The notes beneath the pieces were generated by a model. The model did not search any database and had not been told where the DNA came from. It saw nothing but the letters and a program-made list of their open reading frames with translations. Below, piece after piece: positions 1 to 5,827 of a stretch of 8,118 nucleotides of DNA. Position 1 is the stretch's first letter. Every line of letters starts with the position of its first letter. The translations under genes and the position numbers were made by a program. The DNA is from an uncultured Bdellovibrio sp. (GTDB lineage: Bacteria > Bdellovibrionota > Bdellovibrionia > Bdellovibrionales > Bdellovibrionaceae), in assembly GCA_946480995.1 (NCBI GenBank), contig CAMLMF010000096.1, positions 1 to 8,118 of the forward strand, written 5' to 3'.

Positions 1-1
1 T

Positions 2-466
2 TGGTTGCCTAAGATTCAAACTATTCTAGCTTTTTCAGATGTCGATAAGACGACAAAAAATATCGCGACTCTGTTGGGGTTGGATGAGGCGACTGCTCTG
101 CAATGTTTGGAAAAACTTGAAGCACTATCGATTGCCAGAAAGTCTTGCGAAGAAGCCCAAAATTGCTCTTGGGATACACAGGTAACGAGTTTTAAAATTC
201 CAGAGTCTTTTCAGAATGCGGCTTTGAAAAACTATTACATTCAATCATTTGATGATGCGAAGGCTGCGATAGCTTTACCAGCAGCTAAAAGAAAATTTCG
301 TAGCCTGTTGTTGCCACTAAACCCAGAAGAGTACGCGGAACTTCTTGGGAAGCTAGAAGAAGCCTTTCAGGAAATTTTAACGCAATACAAATCTGATAAG
401 TTGCATGGACGGCATTTGTATCAGATGGGTGTAAGTCTTTTTCCTATCACCCACCAGACGTCGTGA
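2..466 (+). CDS. TIGR02147/DUF4423-like regulator, 3' part (5' end outside window)
   Basis: About 154 codons are visible and the frame is open to the left edge, so the true start lies outside the window. The TTG at position 5 is preceded by an in-frame Trp codon and is not taken as the start. The piece matches the C-terminal half of the TIGR02147 family (usually about 270 aa) common in Bdellovibrio and Fibrobacter. It has a winged-helix-like segment with 'NIATLLGLDEATALQCLEKL' (about residues 19-38), then a helical domain, and ends in the typical 'YQMGVSLFPIT'. Family members are thought to be DNA-binding or regulatory proteins, but their targets are mostly unknown. The gene ends one base from the stop codon of the convergent FIST-like gene. 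The family call is made from remembered motifs; the missing N-terminus prevents checking the first DNA-binding segment. Confidence 0.8.
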   Translation, partial: WLPKIQTILAFSDVDKTTKNIATLLGLDEATALQCLEKLEALSIARKSCEEAQNCSWDTQVTSFKIPESFQNAALKNYYIQSFDDAKAAIALPAAKRKFRSLLLPLNPEEYAELLGKLEEAFQEILTQYKSDKLHGRHLYQMGVSLFPITHQTS

Positions 467-467
467 A

Positions 468-1460
468 TTAAGAAGCTTTTCGGTCTTCAAAAGTAAGATA
501 GACCATCGTTTGATTTAAGAGCATATATGCAACCTCTCCGAAGGTGATTGGTCCGACAATGTTGCCGGTCTTTTTACCCTCAAGATTCGCATACAGATAA
601 TTTAAAATACAGTTGCATGAAAAGACGGGATCGACGGGACTTTTCTTAAGCTCTGCCAAAAATGAACTTTCATAGTTATCAACAGGATCGGCGATCACAT
701 ATTCCACGTCGGGGAAAACTGGAGCGTAAAAAGATACTTTTTTCTGCTTATCATCTACGGCCTGAATGCTAACATTGATCATTGCACCCATATAGTTTGC
801 GACCAAAGGCAACTGTGTGTTGATTTTCTTGCTTGCGATATAGTCTGCGAAGTTTTTCTTTTCGCCATTTACAAAACAGTCAGTAACCTCAAAGCCGACT
901 GAGGAAAAACTTATTTTGTCTCCGGAACCTTGTTTGAATAAATTTAGAATATTTACTTTGCCAATTTTGTTGGCCGGTAAATTTGCATGCATGACGACTG
1001 CATCGGACTCAAGTATCTCTCCGGTGGAACCATTGATAACTTTTGGTTTGATGTTGCCGATATCTTTTAAATCAATGCCCGTAATCCATCCCACTAAGGG
1101 GCTATCAAAAATGCCGACATATGTAGAGCAATTTTTTGCGAATGACTGATGCACATCCGTAAATGCTGGAATCACAATAAATGAAACACTGTTCGAACCA
1201 TAATCTTTCGGAATTTCGACAAGATTTTTTTCGTTATAAGACTTAATGCGGATGTCTTGTATGTATTCGGGTAAAATAACCACTTGGATCTGATTGTGGG
1301 TTAAAACACCGCCATCTTCGCTCATGAAATAAGGAATGGTTCCGCCAATCCACTTGCCCCTAGGCAGTTGCGACAGCAGTGATTCGTCCCCAGCGAGCAT
1401 CATGACTTTGTTATCTAAAACTAACTTTTTAACGTCTTCAAGACTATACAGTGATCGCAT
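468..1460 (-). CDS. FIST-like / DUF6976-like soluble protein
   Basis: This is a 330-aa protein with no signal peptide or membrane segment, so it is probably cytoplasmic. It starts with ATG, with AGGA six bases upstream, 13 bases after the stop of the 82-aa gene. Seen in the sequence are an N-terminal block with 'LAGDESLLSQLPRGKWIGG' (residues 22-40) followed by TIPYFM, and a C-terminal block with 'SCNCILNYLYANLEG' (281-295) and 'GPITFGEVAYMLLNQTMVYL' (303-322). The C-terminal Ser-Cys-Asn and Gly-x-x-Thr-Phe-Gly-Glu pattern resembles FIST_C domains. The N-terminal block resembles an uncharacterised family that I believe is catalogued as DUF6976. FIST domains are thought to bind small ligands and occur with chemotaxis, two-component and cyclic-di-GMP proteins. 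The histidine kinase two genes upstream fits that role. Cys282 and Cys284 are possible functional residues. The biochemical function is unknown. Confidence is high that the gene is real and moderate for the family. Confidence 0.75.
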   Translation of the reverse strand: MRSLYSLEDVKKLVLDNKVMMLAGDESLLSQLPRGKWIGGTIPYFMSEDGGVLTHNQIQVVILPEYIQDIRIKSYNEKNLVEIPKDYGSNSVSFIVIPAFTDVHQSFAKNCSTYVGIFDSPLVGWITGIDLKDIGNIKPKVINGSTGEILESDAVVMHANLPANKIGKVNILNLFKQGSGDKISFSSVGFEVTDCFVNGEKKNFADYIASKKINTQLPLVANYMGAMINVSIQAVDDKQKKVSFYAPVFPDVEYVIADPVDNYESSFLAELKKSPVDPVFSCNCILNYLYANLEGKKTGNIVGPITFGEVAYMLLNQTMVYLTFEDRKAS

Positions 1461-1473
1461 GGCTTATCCTATG

Positions 1474-1722
1474 TTATGCTTCAGTTTTTACGTTAACAGA
1501 TCCAAAAAGAGATTGAATATCGTCATAGACCAAGGCCTGATTTTTCGTAAAAAAAACAAAGGCGATTTCAATTGCTTCTTGTAGCTTAACATCTGCGGGC
1601 TCGGTTCTTGCGAGAGCCCTGACTCTGGTTAAGAGCATCTTTGTTGCAAAGCTATTGACGGTTGCATCCAAGGGTTCAAGCAGAACCTTGCGCCATCTTG
1701 GATCATGTTTTTCGGGTATCAT
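1474..1722 (-). CDS. Small 82-aa protein between kinase and FIST-like gene, unknown function
   Basis: I do not recognise this family. The gene is supported by a strong ribosome site (GGAG six bases before the ATG), by tight packing (17 bases after the kinase stop, 13 bases before the FIST-like start) and by a protein-like composition. The product has no signal peptide or membrane helix. It reads as mostly alpha-helical: residues 1-18 start with 'MIPEKHDPRWRKVLLEP', followed by helix-prone stretches around 'SFATKMLLTRVRALA' and 'LQEAIEIAFVFF'. Basic and acidic patches alternate. Its position in the operon suggests a partner of either the kinase or the FIST-like protein, for example an adaptor or modulator, but this is inference only. 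Confidence 0.72.
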   Translation of the reverse strand: MIPEKHDPRWRKVLLEPLDATVNSFATKMLLTRVRALARTEPADVKLQEAIEIAFVFFTKNQALVYDDIQSLFGSVNVKTEA

Positions 1723-1739
1723 CTATATCTCCACACTTC

Positions 1740-3596
1740 TTATCCTACTAAGCTGATCTTGTCCGATATGTTTTTTGGTAAACTTAAAATAAAGCATGTA
1801 TTTGCATTATTGGTATCAATATATAAGTCCCCATTGTGGCTTTTCGCAATCCCGTGCGAGATGCTTAGGCCGATGCCAGTTCCTTTGCCAATGGGTTTTG
1901 TAGTTACAAAGGGTTCAAATATTTTAAAGCGCAAATCTTCTGGAATACCTGAGCCGGAATCAATCACGTGAATATCCAGAGTATCACCTAGATCTTTGAC
2001 AATAAGTTTGATCCATTTGTTCTCAAAACCAGCAATAGCATCAATAGAGTTGGTGATAAGGTTCAGCAAGATCTGCGAAATTTCTACGGGACGACAAATA
2101 ATTTTTATAGTTTCAGGTGGTATTTCCCATTGAAAATCAACTAGATGGTTGCGGAGTTTATCTTCCGCAAGAATCAAAGTATCTTCGATAATAGTTTGCA
2201 GCGAGGACTCTTCCATAGGGTCGTGTTCCCCAGAGCGCGCAAAAGTCTTTAAACCTTTGATGATTTTAGCGACGCGGTCTGTAGTGCCATCGATTCTTTG
2301 TAAGTTCAGAGCTACGGCATCTATGTCGGGGATACCGCTTTGAATTTCTGTTAGCGCCTGATTTGTAATAAGTTTTATCGTCGCCAAAGGAGTGTTGATT
2401 TCGTGCGCGACTCCGCCCATCATTTCGCCAAGTGCCGACATCTTAGAGGCAGCAGCTAGTTGTTGCGTCCGATCAACGGCCTCATTTTCTAGGCGCATAT
2501 TGGTTTCGATCAGGCGTGACTGATAGTCGCGATTCTGTTCGAAAAGAAATTCAAGAGTTTCCGCCATTTGATTAAAAGCTTCACCCATGATTTTGAATTC
2601 AGATCCTTCGTACGCTTGAATCCTTCTTGAATAATCACCTTTTTGCAAAGCCACCATCGAACTAGTAAACTCAGCTAACGGACGAAGTGTCATCAGAATT
2701 GTAAATGATAGCAAAGAGGCTACGGCAAAAATGAATACGCAGACAAATAGATAAGCGAAGTATTCGATAGTTTTGATGGGATTCAGAATTTCACGTTCTT
2801 GTATTTCTACGATGATTTTCCAACCATTATTTAAACTGTTTGCAGCGAAGATCCAGTTGTTTTCTTCGGCATCTTTGTATTTGGCGTGACGTCCGGACGA
2901 TATTTCATCACTACCAAGGATAAGGTGAGATTTTGCATTTTCAATAGTCGAAAGTTCTGCAACATCCGTCCTTGCGATAATACGTTTTTTTTCATCCGAA
3001 ACGATAATGCGGCCAGTATGACCCTGGTTTATGAATTTTAGTGTTCCTGCAAAGTCGGAAACTAAAGCGCAGCCAACAACCGCGCCAATAACTTCTTGCT
3101 GAAGATCCCTAATCGGACTCGAAAAGCATATTGCGGGCTCTTTTTTTGTTTTCGAAATAACGGCTTCAGTTGTTAGGGGGTTGCCCGCAAGAGCTTTCTT
3201 AATGTAATTTCTGTCACTATTATTCGTGAGTCCCTGATGGTCGCTGCGCGCCACCATCATGCCGTTTTTGTCGGTAATAAAAACTAGATAAAATTCACTA
3301 TAAATTGAATTAATTTTGTCTAGAAAGCCTTCCAACTGAGGACTCGTTAGGTCCTTTGTATCAGAATTTTCAGCAAGGGCGCGAATAACTTTGGCGAGCT
3401 TAGTGTTCCATTGCTCCACACTTTGGGAAACTGACTGTGCTAAGTTTTCTGTCTCAATAGATACGCTGGCAAGCTTTTCTGTTTCCAGACGATGGGCCAT
3501 ATAATAGGTGGCTAAAAGAATAGGGACGGCGAATACCACCGCACCCAAAATGATCAATTTCTTTTGTATAGAAGCCTTCGAATACGGATTCTTCAT
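1740..3596 (-). CDS. Membrane sensor histidine kinase (dCache-HAMP-HisKA-HATPase)
   Basis: This 618-aa kinase has a clear architecture. Membrane helix 1 lies at about residues 13-34. A periplasmic double-Cache-like domain (about 35-275) includes 'FITDKNGMMVARSDHQ' and 'SDRNYIKKALAGNP'. Membrane helix 2 is at about 279-304, followed by HAMP (305-358) and a coiled-coil linker. The HisKA H-box is 'GGVAHEINTPLATIKL' with phospho-acceptor His398. The ATPase domain has an N-box 'LLNLITNSIDAI' (Asn512, Asn516), G1 'DSGSG' (Asp546), F-box 'FEPFVTTK' and G2 'GKGTGIGLS'. All catalytic motifs look intact. It should autophosphorylate in response to an extracytoplasmic ligand, but no response regulator is in the window and no receiver domain is fused. 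The ATG at 3596 keeps helix 1. There is no convincing Shine-Dalgarno sequence before it and no other usable in-frame start nearby. It heads the operon with the 82-aa and FIST-like genes. The ligand is unknown. Confidence 0.95.
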   Translation of the reverse strand: MKNPYSKASIQKKLIILGAVVFAVPILLATYYMAHRLETEKLASVSIETENLAQSVSQSVEQWNTKLAKVIRALAENSDTKDLTSPQLEGFLDKINSIYSEFYLVFITDKNGMMVARSDHQGLTNNSDRNYIKKALAGNPLTTEAVISKTKKEPAICFSSPIRDLQQEVIGAVVGCALVSDFAGTLKFINQGHTGRIIVSDEKKRIIARTDVAELSTIENAKSHLILGSDEISSGRHAKYKDAEENNWIFAANSLNNGWKIIVEIQEREILNPIKTIEYFAYLFVCVFIFAVASLLSFTILMTLRPLAEFTSSMVALQKGDYSRRIQAYEGSEFKIMGEAFNQMAETLEFLFEQNRDYQSRLIETNMRLENEAVDRTQQLAAASKMSALGEMMGGVAHEINTPLATIKLITNQALTEIQSGIPDIDAVALNLQRIDGTTDRVAKIIKGLKTFARSGEHDPMEESSLQTIIEDTLILAEDKLRNHLVDFQWEIPPETIKIICRPVEISQILLNLITNSIDAIAGFENKWIKLIVKDLGDTLDIHVIDSGSGIPEDLRFKIFEPFVTTKPIGKGTGIGLSISHGIAKSHNGDLYIDTNNANTCFILSLPKNISDKISLVG

Positions 3597-3702
3597 CAGG
3601 AAACATTTCGGATGCCTGATATTTATCCTGAACTCGCATTTCTGCCAACTCGACTCAGTTCAACTTGGCAACGAGGCTTCAAACTTGTAATGAATCTGCA
3701 GC
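3597..3702 (-). promoter_or_regulatory. Intergenic region with weak promoter candidate for the kinase operon
   Basis: These 106 bases separate the NagZ stop from the kinase start. On the minus strand TTGGCA (3648-3643) is followed after 17 bases by TAAATA (3625-3620), a sigma-70-like pair with a good -35 and a poor -10. Transcription from it would leave a leader of only about 15-20 bases, which would fit the lack of a Shine-Dalgarno sequence at the kinase ATG. No intrinsic terminator for the NagZ operon is visible, so read-through from upstream is also possible. Low confidence. Confidence 0.25.
3643..3670. repeat. Inverted repeat TGCCAA-N16-TTGGCA upstream of the kinase gene
   Basis: TGCCAA at 3643-3648 and TTGGCA at 3665-3670 are exact reverse complements separated by 16 bases. 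The spacer itself contains part of a second dyad, AACT...AGTT. The kinase-proximal arm coincides with the candidate -35 element. It could be an operator half-site pair or a leader hairpin, but arms of six bases may also occur by chance. Confidence 0.35.
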
Positions 3703-4815
3703 CTATTCAGGCAGCAAACCATCTGGCATTTGTCCATTGGCGATTGCCGATGCCACTTTGAGATGGTCTGGATTTCCGACGATCTTAAGAACTTCCTCCA
3801 TGGCTAAAGGGTCTGGTTTGGTAATCTTTGTTTTCTTAAGTTCCAAGATCCGACGATAGCTATTTTCCAAATCAGAAGTCTTCAAGGCCCCTTGGGCTGT
3901 AGCTTCTAAAATCGCATCAAGAGCTTGAGGGGGTGTTTCCGGATCGTTGCAGTAAAGAAGCAGGTCAACGCCTGCTTTAAGGGCTCTGACGGGAACTTCT
4001 TGCAGACCATAGTGGTCTGTCATAGCTTTCATTCCTAAGTCATCAGTAACCACCAAGCCTTTATAGCGGCACTCTTCGCGAATAATTTTTTGAATAAAGA
4101 TCTCTGAAAGGGTCACTGGCCATTCGGGATCAATTTTTGGAAACATAATATGCGAAGTCATCACCATATCAACGCGGGATTTGAAAGTTTTTTTAAAAGG
4201 AATCAGTTCGCAGGATTCAAGGCGAGCCATATCATGCTGTTCAACTGGCAGATCTAAGTGGCTGTCGACGATCGTGTTGCCGTGGCCGGGGAAATGTTTT
4301 GCGCAAGTAAGCACATCCGCTTTTACATAGCCGCGGACTAAAGCAGAAGAATGTTTTGCGACCATTTCAGGATCTGAGCTTAAAGAGCGATCGCCGATTA
4401 CGGTGTTTGCAGGATTCGTGAAAACATCTACACACGGAGCGAAATCTAAGTTAATACCAACGGCCTTAAGTTCTAAGCCCATCTTGTTTGCGAAATGAAA
4501 CGAAGCTGTCGGCGCGTCCAGTTCGCCGAGCTTTCTTAGGGCTGGCCAAATGGTAAACGGCGGCTTCATGCGGTGCACGCGCCCCCCCTCCATATCAATA
4601 CCAATAAATAGTGGTGCCTTGTCTGTCTGCTTATGGCGAAGCGATTGAATCTCTGCACACAGATCATGCACTTGTTTGGGTTCCGCAACGTTACGACCAA
4701 AAAGACAAATACCACCGATTTGATTTTCTAAGATAAATTTCTTTTCATCTGCCGTCAGGGCATGTCCCGAAAGACCGATAAACATATGTTGACCGATGAT
4801 ATGCCGAATACTCAT
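3703..4815 (-). CDS. nagZ: Beta-N-acetylhexosaminidase, glycoside hydrolase family 3 (NagZ type)
   Basis: This 370-aa single-domain GH3 enzyme has no signal peptide, as expected for cytoplasmic NagZ. NagZ removes N-acetylglucosamine from GlcNAc-anhydroMurNAc-peptides during peptidoglycan recycling. Diagnostic motifs are 'GIDMEGGRVHRM' (Asp74, Arg79; many members have Gln where Met75 is), 'IGDRS' (Arg143), 'KHFPGHGNT' (Lys173, His174) followed by 'DSH' (Asp184/His186, the acid-base dyad of NagZ enzymes) and 'VVTDDLGMKAM' with Asp258 as the expected nucleophile. All key residues are present. It is slightly longer than E. coli NagZ (341 aa) because of a C-terminal tail from about residue 330. 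The ATG lies one base after the stop of the secreted-protein gene. The sequence AAGGA seven bases upstream sits inside the end of that gene, so the two are co-transcribed and probably translationally coupled. In predators of this type the enzyme might also process prey wall fragments; that is inference. Confidence 0.93.
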   Translation of the reverse strand: MSIRHIIGQHMFIGLSGHALTADEKKFILENQIGGICLFGRNVAEPKQVHDLCAEIQSLRHKQTDKAPLFIGIDMEGGRVHRMKPPFTIWPALRKLGELDAPTASFHFANKMGLELKAVGINLDFAPCVDVFTNPANTVIGDRSLSSDPEMVAKHSSALVRGYVKADVLTCAKHFPGHGNTIVDSHLDLPVEQHDMARLESCELIPFKKTFKSRVDMVMTSHIMFPKIDPEWPVTLSEIFIQKIIREECRYKGLVVTDDLGMKAMTDHYGLQEVPVRALKAGVDLLLYCNDPETPPQALDAILEATAQGALKTSDLENSYRRILELKKTKITKPDPLAMEEVLKIVGNPDHLKVASAIANGQMPDGLLPE

Positions 4816-4816
4816 T

Positions 4817-5704
4817 TTAATTTCCTTTTTTCTCTTCGACTTTATTTGGTTGAGTTTTGATCATGATGCCTTGGCCTGCCGGCACGCCCATTTGCTTGGA
4901 CGGGGCAGGGGCCGCAGCTTCTGCGGCTTTGACTTCTTTGGCGCGACTGACCATATTGGCTTTACCTTCAGGGACGGCGCCGAACAAAGTTTTTAGAATG
5001 GTCGCACTGTAAGATTGTCCATTGGTTGCATCCGCGGGATTGGCAACAAGTTCAGTGGAAATTCCTTGCGCCATTGCATTTGTGCCCAGAACTTCGCCGC
5101 GATCGTTGACGTAGCTTAGAAATTTAGTGTCTTTGAAGGTGTTCAGAATTTTCAAAGTTTTAAAGCCATTGAATATTTCTTCTTTACCAACTAAGGCTTG
5201 GCCTTTTTGAATGGAAGCGTCTTCTTCTGCAATGGCTTGGTATTCATAATTGGTTTCAGAGCGAAGACCGTCTTTACTCTTTAACATTAAATACACTAAG
5301 AAAGTTGAAAGGAAAGTTCCTTTGGGGATCTTCTTATCGATGCGCTGAATTTTGCCGTTGCTCTTGATCACCGCATTCATCGTGCCGGCTTTAAATTTGG
5401 CGTCGATGGTCTTGATGTCTTTTCCTGCCAGCGTCGTATATTCATAGGAAATCGGTGTCAGTTCCGCGTCCGCGACAGCTTTAACGCTTTCCGTGACTTC
5501 GGAAGGGCCTTTGCCGGTTTTAAGAAAATACGTCGAAATAAAGTTTTTCTTTTTGGCATCGAATTCATAGCGACTGATGACGTAGCCAATATGTTGTTCG
5601 CCGGACAAAATTTTCGCATAACCTTCGAATAAAATGTCGGCACGTGCTTGATTTGCACTGACTAAAAGTACAACACTTGCAATTGTTAGAATCATTCGGA
5701 CCAT
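4817..5704 (-). CDS. Secreted protein of unknown function upstream of nagZ
   Basis: This 295-aa protein starts with a clear Sec signal peptide: basic MVRM, hydrophobic core 'ILTIASVVLLVSA', and likely cleavage after ARA at residue 22. The mature part is rich in beta-strand-like segments, for example 'FEGYAKILSGEQHIGYVISR' and the region around 'NGFKTLKILNTF'. Its general look recalls DUF3108-like periplasmic proteins, but I cannot assign it. The last 50 or so residues are Ala/Pro/Lys-rich and probably disordered. No lipobox Cys is present, so it is probably periplasmic or exported. The ATG at 5704 is chosen because AAGGA lies nine bases upstream; the next ATG, three codons in, would be 18 bases away. 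It is the first gene of the operon with nagZ, which suggests a cell-envelope role. Confidence 0.85.
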   Translation of the reverse strand: MVRMILTIASVVLLVSANQARADILFEGYAKILSGEQHIGYVISRYEFDAKKKNFISTYFLKTGKGPSEVTESVKAVADAELTPISYEYTTLAGKDIKTIDAKFKAGTMNAVIKSNGKIQRIDKKIPKGTFLSTFLVYLMLKSKDGLRSETNYEYQAIAEEDASIQKGQALVGKEEIFNGFKTLKILNTFKDTKFLSYVNDRGEVLGTNAMAQGISTELVANPADATNGQSYSATILKTLFGAVPEGKANMVSRAKEVKAAEAAAPAPSKQMGVPAGQGIMIKTQPNKVEEKKGN

Positions 5705-5720
5705 TGTCGAGTTTCCTTGT

Positions 5721-5745
5721 GACGGACTTTATACAAAAGTCTGTC
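5721..5745. promoter_or_regulatory. 25-base dyad in the divergent promoter region, candidate operator or 5' hairpin
   Basis: GACGGACTTT (5721-5730) and AAAGTCTGTC (5736-5745) are reverse complements at 9 of 10 positions, around the 5-base spacer ATACA. In a plus-strand RNA the one mismatch would be a G-U wobble. On the minus strand the dyad ends two bases before the AAGGA ribosome site (5718-5714) of the secreted-protein gene. It contains a -10-like TATAAA (5733-5728), for which I find no good -35. This placement suits either a repressor/activator site or a hairpin next to the ribosome site. The dyad is seen directly; its function is inferred. Confidence 0.5.
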
Positions 5746-5758
5746 ATCTCACTATAGA
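5730..5758 (+). promoter_or_regulatory. Weak sigma-70-like promoter candidate for the TadG-like gene
   Basis: TATACA (5730-5735) and TATAGA (5753-5758) are 17 bases apart, and each matches four of six consensus bases. The first element overlaps the dyad centre, so a protein bound there would affect both divergent genes. The weak consensus match makes this tentative. Confidence 0.25.
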
Positions 5759-5827
5759 ACAAGTCAAAGTTTTCGAGGTCGAGTTGTTGCCTCTGCCGTG
5801 ATCATACGAGAGAATGTTTCTACACAG

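Noticed and set aside
173..181. Asn180 of NagZ (coordinates here are residue numbers) as a damaged catalytic site, because many GH3 members have Asp after HFPGHG
   Set aside because: The acid-base dyad in NagZ enzymes is the later Asp-Ser-His, which is intact, and the E. coli-type enzyme also lacks Asp at this position.
426..453. TGGGTG...CACCCA inverted repeat near the end of the TIGR02147-like gene, considered as a terminator
   Set aside because: The six-base stem has a 16-base loop, lies within the coding region and is not followed by a T-tract.
5..466. TTG at position 5 as the true start of the first gene
   Set aside because: The frame is open to the left edge, and the visible part covers only the C-terminal half of the family's usual length.
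916..1149. Open frame on the plus strand inside the FIST-like gene
   Set aside because: It is antisense to a well-supported gene with a ribosome site and family motifs, and its own translation shows no recognisable motif.
1705..1971. Plus-strand frame across the end of the kinase and the start of the 82-aa gene
   Set aside because: It is antisense to the ATPase domain, whose catalytic motifs fix the coding frame.
3454..3648. Out-of-frame minus-strand reading frame overlapping the kinase start, considered as a leader peptide
   Set aside because: It starts with TTG without a ribosome site, mostly lies over the kinase signal anchor in another frame, and shows no leader-peptide features.
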